From positions 124,001 through 188,000 of the forward strand of contig NZ_PREZ01000007.1 of NCBI RefSeq assembly GCF_002926065.1: 64,000 bases of DNA, read 5' to 3'. Positions 17,626-27,111 of the stretch are shown piece by piece. The notes below the pieces were generated by a model. That model ran no database searches. It was not told where the DNA came from and saw only the letters and a program-made list of their open reading frames with translations. The position numbers were made by a program, and so were the translations under genes. Every line of letters begins with the position of its first letter. Within the stretch, counting starts at the first letter, position 1. The stretch comes from Jeotgalibacillus proteolyticus (GTDB taxonomy: Bacteria; Bacillota; Bacilli; Bacillales; Jeotgalibacillaceae).

Positions 17626-19041
17626 ATGAAACAATTCGCTAAACGGGGATATACCTTATTCATTTGTTTGTACATTTTTATGTATTTTTTCTTTTCTTTT
17701 ACCCAGGGGGAAGCCATTGCGCCTTCGCTGTCTTTAATTGGCATGGCAGCCTTTATCCTTGGTTATTTTTTTCTGCCCATTAAGCAGGCTTCCGTTTCTA
17801 TTCTTTTATTTTCGATTGGTGTAATCATTCATCTTGTATCCGGCACCTCTTTGATTGATTCGGGAATATCCGGATTTACTGTTATGAGCGGATTGATCGC
17901 GCTTTTACTGATCGTTCCGGTTATCAGCTGGGTGCTTGAAGAAAAGCCTTATATTGAATCCGTTATTCATTATGCGCAGCGTCTTCTTAATACGAGCCGA
18001 AAATTCTACTTTGGCATGCTGATGATTACACAGATCATCTCTTATTTTTTGCTGTTTGGGGCTATTCCGATGGTGTATGGCATGATAAACGGTTTTTTGA
18101 GCGACCAAAAAGGAGAAGCTTGGGAAAACTACAAAGGAACGGCTTTGCTGCGTGCCTTTGCCTTAACTACCATGTGGGTTGTCAGCATTCCCAGCTTTAT
18201 TTTTGCAGTGGATGCACTCGGCGCTTCATTGGGGTTATCGATTTTGCAGGGTTTTTGCATCTCGTTAGCCGGTGTGATGCTCGCTGTTCTTTTTTCCTAT
18301 TTTCAGGAGCGTCATTACGGGGTTGACCTGACAGCAGGCATTCAGGAGCAGCTGGAGAAGATTAGCGGCGGATTAAAACAGGACTCGAACAGAAATCGCA
18401 ACGTAATCGAATTTTGCTTCTTATTTATTACGCTCTTCGGTTCCATTTTTCTTTTAAATGGGCTATGGAATGTGAGCCTGCTGCTGATTATTCCAATCGT
18501 TATCGTGGCCTGGGTCATCCTGTATTTTCTTATTACTGTAAAGATCGCTAGCGTCATTGAAAACGGAAAAAACTATGCGAAAACCGGCATTCCAAATAAA
18601 GCCCAGCAATTCTCCATCCTGCTTGCTGCCGGATTTTTAATCGATTCAGTGGACCAATCAGGCTATGGAGATTATCTCGTCGATGGACTGCTTTATATGA
18701 CCGATGCTGTTCCGTTTTTAAACTTTCTCTTAATCCTGCCTTTTTTGGTGATTTTGTTAGGATTTATCGGCCTCGGACCGTTGACTGTCATCGTTCTGGT
18801 AGCGGGAATTCTTCAAGGAGTCAACGTGCCTTATCCACCCGAACTCATCGTGCTTGGGATTACCTCCGGAAGTGTCATATCCATCATGCTGTCACCACTG
18901 GTTCTGCCAACGATCGTATTGAGTTCAGTGAACCGGCTCAGTATAGTAAAAAACAGCATCGTTTTTAATTACAAATACGCGATTGCGTTTTATGGGATGA
19001 CACAAGTTTATATGCAGAGTGTGATTCTGTTTTTCTTATAG
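17626..19041 (+). CDS. polytopic membrane protein, possible transporter
   Basis: A 471-residue protein with about 11-13 membrane segments and few charged loops. The C-terminal part has glycine- and proline-rich membrane stretches (GFIGLGPLTVIVLVAG, GSVISIMLSPLVLPTIVL) that recall ion-transporter-superfamily carriers, but I do not recognise the family. The ATG follows AGACAGGAG with usable spacing. It stands alone between an intergenic promoter region and a terminator, and its codon use is like that of its neighbours. Transporter function is a guess from topology. Confidence 0.65.
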   Translation: MKQFAKRGYTLFICLYIFMYFFFSFTQGEAIAPSLSLIGMAAFILGYFFLPIKQASVSILLFSIGVIIHLVSGTSLIDSGISGFTVMSGLIALLLIVPVISWVLEEKPYIESVIHYAQRLLNTSRKFYFGMLMITQIISYFLLFGAIPMVYGMINGFLSDQKGEAWENYKGTALLRAFALTTMWVVSIPSFIFAVDALGASLGLSILQGFCISLAGVMLAVLFSYFQERHYGVDLTAGIQEQLEKISGGLKQDSNRNRNVIEFCFLFITLFGSIFLLNGLWNVSLLLIIPIVIVAWVILYFLITVKIASVIENGKNYAKTGIPNKAQQFSILLAAGFLIDSVDQSGYGDYLVDGLLYMTDAVPFLNFLLILPFLVILLGFIGLGPLTVIVLVAGILQGVNVPYPPELIVLGITSGSVISIMLSPLVLPTIVLSSVNRLSIVKNSIVFNYKYAIAFYGMTQVYMQSVILFFL

Positions 19042-19085
19042 TCTTTGAACGCTAATGATAAATGAAGATTCCCAGTCAGAAAAAT

Positions 19086-19126
19086 TGCCTGCCCTCATAT
19101 GTCGAGGACAGGCATGTTTAATTTTG
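19086..19126. terminator. intrinsic terminator
   Basis: TGCCTGCCCTC pairs with GAGGACAGGCA (one G-T pair) around a 7-base loop, then a T-rich tail. It lies between the converging membrane protein and degV genes. Confidence 0.7.
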
Positions 19127-19144
19127 CAGTAAAGCTGGACCAGA

Positions 19145-19996
19145 CTACTCCTCTAATCCCGCTATCCCAAAACCACCGGCTCCGGAATGAGTCGAGATCA
19201 TCCCGCCTGCCTGGATCCATCTTACATGTTGAAAGCCGTTTTCTTTAGCCGCCGCATCCATTCGTTCTTTGACCTTCTCATCAAGGCCGATGGAGTAAAT
19301 GAAATACAGCTGCTTCCGATCAATCGGAAATTCTTTCAAATAATCACTCAGTAGTTTTTCAGAAGCTCCGCTCATATTTCCTCGATACTTCTTTGTGGAC
19401 ATCAGCTTTCCATCTCTTAACTCAATACATGGCTTTATTTTTAACAGACCACCGATTAAAGAAGCCATATTACTTACCCTTCCTCCTGCTTTAAGAAACT
19501 CAAGACTACCCGGGATAAAAGCAAGTCTTGACTTAGGAATGACAGCCTCTATTTTTACAGCCAGGTCCTCAGGCGAAATGTCAGGTTCTTTTTGAAGTAA
19601 ATCAGCGGCATACAGGACAATCGCAGCTAATCCGCCAGTAACATTCAGGGCATCAATAAGAATAATGTTGTCAAATTCTTCTGAAGCAATGACCGCATTT
19701 TGAAAAGAGGATGACGCTTTTGATGTATAGCCGATATGAATAATGATACAATCCGGGAACTTTTCTTTAATCGTTTTAAAAAAGGTCTCGTACTCGTGGG
19801 TATTTGTAGCAGTCGTTGTGGGGATTTTCTTGGTGCGGCCGTAGTAGTCATAAATATCTTCAACTGGCAGGGAACCGTCTAAGTAATCTTTTCCGTCCAT
19901 TATGATGTGCATTGGAACGACCTGGAGATCGTATTTTTGGACTAAATCCTCCGGCAGGTCAGCACCGCTTTCAGTCGATAAAATGATCCTTCGCAT
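19145..19996 (-). CDS. DegV family fatty-acid-binding protein
   Basis: A 283-residue DegV protein (FakB-like). The family marks are ILSTESGADLP at the start, TTTATNTHEYETFF, the ligand-binding Ser region IHIGYTSKASSSFQNA, FIPGSLEFLKAGGRVS and the C-terminal ISTHSGAGGFGI. FakB proteins present fatty acids to the kinase FakA for phosphorylation; the ligand chain is not predictable. AAGGGGGAAAG precedes ATG. Single-gene unit. Confidence 0.92.
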   Translation of the reverse strand: MRRIILSTESGADLPEDLVQKYDLQVVPMHIIMDGKDYLDGSLPVEDIYDYYGRTKKIPTTTATNTHEYETFFKTIKEKFPDCIIIHIGYTSKASSSFQNAVIASEEFDNIILIDALNVTGGLAAIVLYAADLLQKEPDISPEDLAVKIEAVIPKSRLAFIPGSLEFLKAGGRVSNMASLIGGLLKIKPCIELRDGKLMSTKKYRGNMSGASEKLLSDYLKEFPIDRKQLYFIYSIGLDEKVKERMDAAAKENGFQHVRWIQAGGMISTHSGAGGFGIAGLEE

Positions 19997-20159
19997 ATTC
20001 TTTCCCCCTTGATTTTAATGAAGTCCGTGACACATTGGGCTTTCTACTTTAACTATACAGGAGAAAACCAAATTAATGATGATGAACTTATCTATTTAAC
20101 AAAAAATATGTAAGTGAACTATAACTAAAAAGATGATAGAAGCGGTAACTAAACTTATT

Positions 20160-20335
20160 TAAGACCATGAGGTGAACGGAGCGGAATGTGGCGACTCCAG
20201 CGGGATCTAGCGGGAACTTGAGATCCACTTGGGAAGCAAGTTAGCTCAAGCCCCGCCCCGCGGAAAGCGTCCACATGAAGCGCAGTGAACCGGACTAAGA
20301 GGATGAGACATAATAGTCCCAACCCTTTTAACCTT
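20160..20335 (-). repeat. dispersed repeat, full-length copy
   Basis: Read on the minus strand, a GGGACTATTATGTCTCAT hairpin region leads into CGGTTCACTGCGCTTCA, GGACGCTTTCCGCGGGGCGG, an ACTTGC/GCAAGT-like internal hairpin, GGAGTCGCC and CCGTTCACCTCA. Segment order and sequence match the copy at 48637 over about 170 bases. GC-rich, non-coding, between degV and an SDR gene. No short inverted terminal repeats or target duplications are obvious. Confidence 0.8.
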
Positions 20336-20345
20336 CCCACCACAT

Positions 20346-21128
20346 CTACGGACGGGTCTTCTCGGCATGGATAGCGGCCTTTTCTGTTTCTGATGTTGTC
20401 CGGTTATCTTCAGCTTCCTTCTTCGTTTTCTCATCTCCGCCAACCACATGATCGATGTCGTTCATGAGTGCCTCGTATCCTTGTTTTGCGACGAGTTCTT
20501 TGTCATTTTTACTAGAAGAGCCTATTTGAGTATCTCCCATCCCTGCATTGGCGTGGAAGTTTGTATCTGTAGCGCCAGGCAGCAGCGCGGTTACCGTGAC
20601 GCCTGTTTCACGAAGCTCTTCGCGTAGGGATTCAGCGAATGCGAAGCCAAATGCTTTAGATGGTCCGTATACCGTTTCATAAGGTGTCGGTGTTGTGGCT
20701 GAGATAGAGGAAACAATGAGAATCTTCCCTCTGCTATTTGGCACCATATGATGGACGACCCGTTTTGCCAGGTGGACAGTACCTGTGATATTAATCGAAA
20801 TTAACCGCATTTCATCTTCAAGACTGGTCTCAAGAAAAGACCCTCCGCCAATTCCGATGCCAACATTAAGGACCGCTGCTTCAACCGGCCGGTCAAGGTC
20901 GCTGACAAAGTCCCAAAACCCTTCTACACCTTCATATGCCGCGGCATCAGCTTTATGCGGGTACGCCTCAACGCCGAGTTCCCGTATTGTTTCGGCAGCC
21001 TCAAAAATCCTGTCACTTGAGCCGGTAATGGCAAGATCGTAGCCATCTTTTGCAAATAGTTTAGCCATTTCAAAGCCCAGGCCGGATGATGCCCCTGTAA
21101 TTATCGCTAGTGAACGTTGCTGTGTCAT
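20346..21128 (-). CDS. short-chain dehydrogenase/reductase (YqjQ/DltE-like)
   Basis: A 260-residue classical SDR: TGASSGLG cofactor motif, NVGIG in place of NNAG, Ser in IVSSIS, and catalytic Tyr/Lys in YGPSKAF. The last 40 residues form a charged, low-complexity tail (EKTKKEAEDNRTTSETEK) beyond the Rossmann fold. AAGGAG sits 8 bases before ATG 21128, so the longer upstream start at 21185 is not used. Substrate unknown. A full-length dispersed repeat lies just beyond the stop codon. Confidence 0.85.
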   Translation of the reverse strand: MTQQRSLAIITGASSGLGFEMAKLFAKDGYDLAITGSSDRIFEAAETIRELGVEAYPHKADAAAYEGVEGFWDFVSDLDRPVEAAVLNVGIGIGGGSFLETSLEDEMRLISINITGTVHLAKRVVHHMVPNSRGKILIVSSISATTPTPYETVYGPSKAFGFAFAESLREELRETGVTVTALLPGATDTNFHANAGMGDTQIGSSSKNDKELVAKQGYEALMNDIDHVVGGDEKTKKEAEDNRTTSETEKAAIHAEKTRP

Positions 21129-21414
21129 ATAGCATTCTCCTTTATGGTTGATTTCAACTAAATGTAAGGTTTTATCAATAATCATTTTGACTAACCTATT
21201 CCTCTTTGAAATCTTTTTAAACGTTATCCAGCCGCTCTAAAAAACGAGTAGAGGTTTCTTCCAAACTTCCACTTTAATACTTATCTTTTCTATAACATTT
21301 TTGTAAAATTAAAGTAATGAATGAACAGTGAACTAAGGCGGCCATCTAATGGTTATGTAATTTTTTTAAAGCCTTGTGAAAAACGAGACTTCGGTCTTCA
21401 GGGAGGAAAAATGT

Positions 21415-22131
21415 ATGTCGCATCATTATTCAGAAGGTTCAACGTCTATGGAGAAAACCGGAATGAAACTGCTGCTTACTTCTGCCGGGATTAGAACTCC
21501 GCGGATCCACGACGCACTCGTCGATCTGCTTGGCAAGTCAATTTCTGAAGCCAGTGCCCTTTGCATTCCCACCGCCATGCACGCCAACCGCGGGGGTCCT
21601 GGTCAGGCATGGCGATGGGTCAGCGGGCAGGAGCCTGGAACTCCTATGGTCGAATTGGGATGGAAGTCTCTAGGGGTACTTGAACTCACTGCTTTACCAA
21701 GCCTTGATAAAGAGCATTGGGTTCCTGTTGTTAAAGAAACGGATGTACTGTTAGTAGGAGGCGGCGATCCAATGTATCTATGTCATTGGATGCGCGAGTC
21801 CGGTCTTGCGGATCTCTTGCCTTCGCTTCAGAACTTGGTCTATGTAGGAATGAGCGCGGGAAGCATGGTCATGTCACCAAATATAGGGGAGACATTTGTC
21901 GGCTGGCGTCCGCCGGCAGGAAACGATAAAACGCTCGGTTTCGTGTATTTTGCTATGTTTCCACACCTGGATCATGAAATGCTGCCGTATAATACAATGT
22001 CCCATGCAGAAAAATGGGCTGCTGGGATGTCGGTGCCATCGTATGCAATCGATGATGATACGGCCATTAAAGTAACGGATGAAGGCATCGAGGTAATTTC
22101 TGAGGGGCATTGGAGGCTGTTCAATGCTTAA
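21415..22131 (+). CDS. peptidase E-like (S51) protein
   Basis: A 238-residue class I glutamine-amidotransferase-like protein of the S51 family. The nucleophile Ser sits in YVGMSAGSMVM, and VLLVGGGDPMYL marks the preceding strand. The region after it holds the FPHLDHEM segment typical of peptidase E relatives that cleave N-terminal Asp dipeptides. GGGAGG lies 8 bases before ATG 21415; the in-frame GTG at 21376 has no ribosome binding site. The last 11 codons and stop lie in a 42-base perfect tandem duplication. Confidence 0.85.
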   Translation: MSHHYSEGSTSMEKTGMKLLLTSAGIRTPRIHDALVDLLGKSISEASALCIPTAMHANRGGPGQAWRWVSGQEPGTPMVELGWKSLGVLELTALPSLDKEHWVPVVKETDVLLVGGGDPMYLCHWMRESGLADLLPSLQNLVYVGMSAGSMVMSPNIGETFVGWRPPAGNDKTLGFVYFAMFPHLDHEMLPYNTMSHAEKWAAGMSVPSYAIDDDTAIKVTDEGIEVISEGHWRLFNA

Positions 22132-22182
22132 CTACTGAAGTCTGAGGGGCATTGGAGGCTGTTCAATGCTTAACTACTGAAG
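22099..22182. repeat. 42-base perfect tandem duplication
   Basis: Bases 22099-22140 and 22141-22182 are identical. The first copy encodes the end of the S51 peptidase and its stop codon; the second copy lies wholly after that stop. Perfect identity points to a recent event. It does not change the protein. Confidence 0.95.
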
Positions 22183-22196
22183 TCTGATAAACAAAG

Positions 22197-22234
22197 ATCC
22201 CTCAAGGGCAACTCTCTGCTTTTGAGGGATTTCA
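22197..22234. terminator. bidirectional terminator
   Basis: ATCCCTCAA pairs with TTGAGGGAT around a 16-base loop. It lies between the converging S51 peptidase and the hexuronate operon and can serve both. Confidence 0.65.
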
Positions 22235-22247
22235 AATTCCTTATAAA

Positions 22248-23084
22248 TTAAACGCCTGAATACGCCATAAAACCACCATCTACAGGGACTGTGATTCCTG
22301 TGACAAAGCCGGAATAATTCTCGTCGATCAGCCAAAGCATGGTGCCAATCAGATCGGATGGCTTACCAAAACGCTTCATCGGTGTTCCAGCCATAATTTT
22401 ACCTGACCGTGCTGTTAGGCTTCCATCTTTATTAAGTAAGAGGTTTTTATTTTGCTCCGTTAAAAAGAAGCCTGGCGCAATTGCGTTCACTCTTAGATTC
22501 TGCTCGGCAAAGTGAACAGCCATCCACATCGTGAAATTATTAATCGCTGATTTTGCTGCACTATAGGCAGGAACCTTTGTCATGGGAGAAAAAGCGCTCA
22601 TGGAAGAGATATTTAGTACAACAGGAGATTTCTGCTTTAAAAGCTCCCTGCCAAATACCTGGCTCGCTAAAAAGGAACCGGTAAAGTTACTGGCAAAAAC
22701 CTTTGAAAATCCCTGTTCCTCCATATCAAAAAATGACTTCCCTGCCGCCTCATCATCATGAATTTCGCTTTCGGTTATGGCATCAGGATGATTTCCGCCT
22801 GCGCCATTAATCAAGATATCGATCCGGCCAAAATTCTCGATGATTTGTTCTTTTGCTTTTTCGAGTGAATCTCGGTCCAGCACATCAGCTGCTATAGCAA
22901 TTGCTTCTCCGCCGTTTTGTACAATTTCATTTACGACTGCCTGGCCTTTTTCTTCTGTACGATTGATAATAACAACCTTGACTCCTCTTTGAGCCAGCTC
23001 TCTCGCCATTTCAGAGCAAAGCACCCCGCTGCCTCCTGTAATGACAGCTGTCCGTCCAGCAATATTTTCATGAGTTGATAACAT
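22248..23084 (-). CDS. SDR oxidoreductase, UxuB/YjmF-like (fructuronate reductase)
   Basis: A 278-residue SDR with cofactor motif TGGSGVLCSEMA, NGAGGNHPD in place of NNAG, Ser in NISSMSA and catalytic YSAAKSA. The long insert after NGAGGNHPD and the position next to uxuA match Bacillus YjmF, proposed to interconvert D-fructuronate and D-mannonate. GGGAGGTCACT precedes ATG 23084, 11 bases after the uxuA stop. Last gene of the hexuronate operon. Fructuronate reduction is inferred from synteny. Confidence 0.85.
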   Translation of the reverse strand: MLSTHENIAGRTAVITGGSGVLCSEMARELAQRGVKVVIINRTEEKGQAVVNEIVQNGGEAIAIAADVLDRDSLEKAKEQIIENFGRIDILINGAGGNHPDAITESEIHDDEAAGKSFFDMEEQGFSKVFASNFTGSFLASQVFGRELLKQKSPVVLNISSMSAFSPMTKVPAYSAAKSAINNFTMWMAVHFAEQNLRVNAIAPGFFLTEQNKNLLLNKDGSLTARSGKIMAGTPMKRFGKPSDLIGTMLWLIDENYSGFVTGITVPVDGGFMAYSGV

Positions 23085-23095
23085 AGTGACCTCCC

Positions 23096-24154
23096 CTATT
23101 TTGACTGATGAGCATCCCATAATCCGTGCAAATACATAATTCCTAATGCCCGGTCGTACAGCCCATACCCCGGTCTGCATTCTTCATCCCAAATATGGCG
23201 TCCATGATCAGGACGAACATAGCCGGTGTATTGCTGATCAGACAATTGGGCTACCACTCCATTTAGATTAATAGAGCCATCCTGCGTATAATGAGAGGTT
23301 TCCACAAAATCACCATTGTCATAGATTTTAATATTACGAAGATGAGCAAATGGTGAATATTGTGCATATTTTGATGCGATGTCGACCATATCATTTTCAG
23401 GGTTCGCACCCATTGACCCTGTACAGAACGTAATGCGGTTTGATGGAGAATCTGAAATGCTCAGTAGTCGTTCATAGCTTGCTTCACCCGTAATAATACG
23501 AGGCAGTCCAAAAATAGACCACGGTGGATCATCCGGATGAATGGCCATTTGAATGCCATGTGCTTCAGCAGTTGGCAGAATGGCGTTCAGGAAATAATCC
23601 AGGTTCTGCCAAAGCTGTTCTTCATCCATTCCTTTATACGCCGCAAACAGCTCCTCAATTCTTGCCATTTTCTCCGGCTCCCAGCCAGGCAGCGTCAGCT
23701 CAGATGCTGAAGCGACTGTATTGATTAACTCGATCGGATCAAGCGACTCAATTTTTTCCTTTTCAAAAAACAGAGCAGTAGAACCGTCCTCGAGCGGGTG
23801 GTGCAGCAGTGTGCGCGTCCAGTCAAAAATAGGCATGAAATTATAGCAAATAACCTTAACACCCGCTTCACTCAGGTTTTCTATCGTTTTTTTATAGTTT
23901 TCAATATACTGATCCCGTTCACTGTTTCCGAGTTTAATCGACTCATGCACATTTACACTTTCAACAACATCTGCATGAAAGCCGAAGGACTTAATATAAT
24001 CCACTTCTGATTTTATTTCGTCTTTTTTCCAGACCTCACCGACAGGCTTTTGGTGGAGCGCCCATACAATTCCCTTTGTACCTGGAATTTGTTTAATTTG
24101 CTCCAATTGCACTGTATCGTTATTCCGTCCGTACCATCGAAACGTCATATTCAT
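23096..24154 (-). CDS. uxuA: D-mannonate dehydratase
   Basis: A 352-residue TIM-barrel enzyme converting D-mannonate to 2-keto-3-deoxygluconate. It starts MNMTFRWYGRNNDTV and carries the family stretches GIVWALHQKPVGEVW, CYNFMPIFDWTRT and MAIHPDDPPWSIFGLPRI, with HPDD and RPDHGRHIW near the metal site. Length is normal. GAGGAGGCG precedes ATG. It sits between the KDPG aldolase gene and the UxuB-like gene, as in Bacillus hexuronate loci. Confidence 0.95.
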   Translation of the reverse strand: MNMTFRWYGRNNDTVQLEQIKQIPGTKGIVWALHQKPVGEVWKKDEIKSEVDYIKSFGFHADVVESVNVHESIKLGNSERDQYIENYKKTIENLSEAGVKVICYNFMPIFDWTRTLLHHPLEDGSTALFFEKEKIESLDPIELINTVASASELTLPGWEPEKMARIEELFAAYKGMDEEQLWQNLDYFLNAILPTAEAHGIQMAIHPDDPPWSIFGLPRIITGEASYERLLSISDSPSNRITFCTGSMGANPENDMVDIASKYAQYSPFAHLRNIKIYDNGDFVETSHYTQDGSINLNGVVAQLSDQQYTGYVRPDHGRHIWDEECRPGYGLYDRALGIMYLHGLWDAHQSK

Positions 24155-24171
24155 GCGATCGCCTCCTCTGA

Positions 24172-24792
24172 TTACCCTAATTTAGTTAAGTATTCCTGTA
24201 CGAGCTTAACTACTGCATCCTCACCTGCTGAACGATAAGCCTTTGTTAAATCACTTCCAATTCCAACGGCCACTGCACCGGCATCAAGCCACTCATTCAT
24301 ATTATTCAGGTTAATACCGCCTGTTGGCATGACACGGACATTTGGCAGCGGACCATTTACAGACCCGATAAAGGATGGGTCAAATCCATTGGCCGGGAAA
24401 AGCTTAAGGATATCACTGCCATATTCCATTGCCTGGACCATTTCTTTTATCGTCATACAGCCAGGGAAATAAGGAATACTGTACCGGTTGCAGGTTTTCG
24501 CAATCTTCGGATCAAAATGCGGGCTGACAACAAACTGTGCGCCATTTAAAATCGCATGTCTTGCCGTTTCTTCATCTAATACCGTTCCAGCTCCGATTAA
24601 AGCATTCGTTCCTGCAAAATGCTTAAACACATCCTCCACACCGGGAGTCGTATAGGTTAATTCTATGGCATTTAAGCCTCCTTTTACAGCGGCTTCTGCA
24701 ATGGCTGCAGCTTCCTTCGCATCTTTACCCCGAACAACTGCGACAATCTTTTCTTCTAAGAATTTCTGATAAAATTCTATTTTTGAACTCAA
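24172..24792 (-). CDS. kdgA: KDPG/KHG aldolase
   Basis: A 206-residue class I aldolase that splits 2-keto-3-deoxy-6-phosphogluconate into pyruvate and glyceraldehyde-3-phosphate. The Schiff-base Lys is in LKLFPAN and the Glu in AIELTYTTPG, with GAGTV and PTGGI phosphate-site loops. Start is TTG at 24792 behind GGGAG. It takes the product of the KDG kinase encoded at the operon front. Confidence 0.93.
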   Translation of the reverse strand: MSSKIEFYQKFLEEKIVAVVRGKDAKEAAAIAEAAVKGGLNAIELTYTTPGVEDVFKHFAGTNALIGAGTVLDEETARHAILNGAQFVVSPHFDPKIAKTCNRYSIPYFPGCMTIKEMVQAMEYGSDILKLFPANGFDPSFIGSVNGPLPNVRVMPTGGINLNNMNEWLDAGAVAVGIGSDLTKAYRSAGEDAVVKLVQEYLTKLG

Positions 24793-24805
24793 TGTCCCAC
24801 ACTCC

Positions 24806-25825
24806 CTACTCGAGATTAATTAATGCTTTACGTACTTTTTCCGGGTTATTCTCAACAAAATTGAAGGCTTCCTGAACGCGATCAAGCGGAAATTCATGCG
24901 TAATAAGGCCGTTGGCTTTCAGCTTTCCTGTATTAAGAAGCTCGATTACTTTTCCAAACTGGTTGGTCTGTAATCTGGAACCTACAATCGTGATTTCTTT
25001 TTTTGTAATCGGCAATTGTGGAAGCGCTGATGGACGTTCATCAAAACCAAGGATCACAACGCTTCCTGCTGGTGTCACAAGCTCCAGGCTCATTTCTACA
25101 GTAGAAGGCAGACACACCGCATCGATTACGATGTTCACACCCTGATTTTCAGTAAGCTCAAATAAACGATCCTTAAGGGAATCCTTCGTTACATTAATAA
25201 CGTGATGAGCCCCATTATCTTTCGCAAATTGAAGTCTTTCATCATTTAGATCCGTCATAAACACCGTAGCGCCTTGAATTAACGCCATTTTCAGGATACA
25301 AATGCCAATCGGACCGCTTCCCTGGATTAAAACAGTATCGCCGGCTTGCACATTGCCTCTCCAAACTGCCTGAGCGCCAATCGTATAAGGCTCAGCCAAT
25401 ACCGCCTCATCCCAGCTCAATTTTTCATTGATTACATGAACCTGCTTTTCGGGTAGCACAATGTATTCCCGCATTCCGCCATCCTCGTGTACACCAAAAA
25501 CGGATAGCTTCTCACATACATTTGGGCGGCCTTTGCGGCAGGCAAAGCAGGTGCCGCAATAGCTGATCGGTTCAACAACAATGTGATCTCCTGCTTTAAC
25601 TCCCTTAACATTTTCACCCGTTTCAACGACCTCACCGGCTACTTCATGCCCGACAACTCTCGGATAGGTTGCAAGAGGATTTGTCCCGTGGAAAATATGC
25701 ATATCTGAACCGCAAATGCCGACACGTTTAACTTTTATTAATACTTCATCCGCATTTTGAATGACTGGTTTTGGCTGTTCAATAATATTCAACTGATTTG
25801 CTTCCAACACTTTTACAGCTTTCAT
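24806..25825 (-). CDS. zinc-dependent alcohol dehydrogenase, YjmD-like
   Basis: A 339-residue medium-chain dehydrogenase. The catalytic zinc site is C-G-S-D in [16 protein letters not shown] and a distal acidic ligand. The four structural-zinc Cys lie in [15 protein letters not shown], and the NAD site is [11 protein letters not shown]. It matches the position of Bacillus YjmD in the hexuronate operon and resembles sorbitol/threonine dehydrogenases. It may oxidise a sugar acid such as L-galactonate or gluconate; which one is unknown. AGGAGG precedes ATG. Confidence 0.87.
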   Translation of the reverse strand: MKAVKVLEANQLNIIEQPKPVIQNADEVLIKVKRVGICGSDMHIFHGTNPLATYPRVVGHEVAGEVVETGENVKGVKAGDHIVVEPISYCGTCFACRKGRPNVCEKLSVFGVHEDGGMREYIVLPEKQVHVINEKLSWDEAVLAEPYTIGAQAVWRGNVQAGDTVLIQGSGPIGICILKMALIQGATVFMTDLNDERLQFAKDNGAHHVINVTKDSLKDRLFELTENQGVNIVIDAVCLPSTVEMSLELVTPAGSVVILGFDERPSALPQLPITKKEITIVGSRLQTNQFGKVIELLNTGKLKANGLITHEFPLDRVQEAFNFVENNPEKVRKALINLE

Positions 25826-25839
25826 TTTCGATTATCCTC

Positions 25840-27111
25840 CTATTCAAATAAACTCGGCAGGAACAGCGTAACCTGAGGAACAAAAGCCACAAGCATAAGG
25901 ATCGCTAGACTGACTCCTATAAATGGTAAAAGCTCAATCGCTGTTTTCCCTATTGGGACCTTACCGATCTGGGAGGCGACAAACAAACATACCCCCACTG
26001 GAGGTGTTACGAGACCTATGACTAAATTCAAGACCATCATGACACCAAATGTGATTGGATCCATTCCAACCTGCAACGCCACAGGCAGCAATACCGGAAA
26101 CAAAATAACAAGCGCTGCGATCGTTTCCATAAATGTCCCAACGAATAGTAAAAGCAGATTCACTAACAGAATGACGATAATGGCATTTGTAGATACACCT
26201 AAAATAGAATCAGCCACTAATTGCGGAATTTGCTCACGCACCATAATCCAGCCAAATAAATTTGCAAACCCGACAAGCAGCATGATGGAAGCTGTACTGG
26301 TCATCGAGGACAGCATGATTTCAGGAATTTTTTTGATTGGCAGTTCTTTATAAACAAATATCCCAATAACAAACGCATATAAAACCGCAACGATCGAAGC
26401 CTCAGTCGGCGTAAACAGTCCGCCCAGGATTCCATATAAAATGATCACGGTCATTAAGATTGCCCAAAAAGCACCAGTGAAGCTTTTCCATATCGCTTTA
26501 AACGATTTGCGCTCCCCTTTTGGGTAATTACGCTTAACCGAAATCAGATAAGTAGGAATCATTAACCCAATTCCTAACAAAAGACCTGGAACAGCCCCTG
26601 CTAAAAACAGATCACCAATTGACAAAGAGGCAAGCGTTCCTACAATAATGAGTGGCAGAGACGGAGGAATCATTGGACCAACAGTTGAGGATGAAGCGGT
26701 TACTGCTGCTGAAAACCCAGGTCCATACCCCTCTTTTTTCATTGCTGGAATCATCACAGAACCAATACTTGCGGTATCTGCCAAAGCTGTACCTGAAATA
26801 CCGGCAAACCCCATTGAAGACCCTACATTCGCTAACCCGAGGCCTCCTCTTATATGACCGAAGCAATTATTGGCAAAGCCCACAATTCGATCTGTAATAC
26901 CTCCTGCGTTCATTAAATTACCAGCCAGGATGAATCCCGGGATACATAATAGAACAAACGAGTTTAATCCGCCGAACATTCGCTGGGGAATAACGGTCAA
27001 AGGGATGTCAGCAACAACAAGGTAAATTAATGAAGAGAGTCCCAGACTAAACGCCACAGGTACGCCTAAAAAGATTAAAACGATAAAAGAAATAAACAGT
27101 AACGCAGCCAT
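25840..27111 (-). CDS. TRAP transporter large permease (DctM)
   Basis: A 423-residue protein with about 12 membrane segments and the DctM signatures GLNSFVLLCIPGFILAGNLMN and GPMIPPSLPLIIVG. It is the ion-coupled channel of a TRAP transporter, working with the DctQ-like protein whose stop overlaps its start (TAATG). In this operon it replaces the ExuT-type permease of Bacillus subtilis, so the substrate is probably a hexuronate or aldonate. Confidence 0.93.
   Translation of the reverse strand: MAALLFISFIVLIFLGVPVAFSLGLSSLIYLVVADIPLTVIPQRMFGGLNSFVLLCIPGFILAGNLMNAGGITDRIVGFANNCFGHIRGGLGLANVGSSMGFAGISGTALADTASIGSVMIPAMKKEGYGPGFSAAVTASSSTVGPMIPPSLPLIIVGTLASLSIGDLFLAGAVPGLLLGIGLMIPTYLISVKRNYPKGERKSFKAIWKSFTGAFWAILMTVIILYGILGGLFTPTEASIVAVLYAFVIGIFVYKELPIKKIPEIMLSSMTSTASIMLLVGFANLFGWIMVREQIPQLVADSILGVSTNAIIVILLVNLLLLFVGTFMETIAALVILFPVLLPVALQVGMDPITFGVMMVLNLVIGLVTPPVGVCLFVASQIGKVPIGKTAIELLPFIGVSLAILMLVAFVPQVTLFLPSLFE

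Noticed and set aside
20160-20335. Possible insertion sequence or attachment site
   Set aside because: No transposase or integrase and no coding capacity; it matches a non-coding repeat found three more times in the window.
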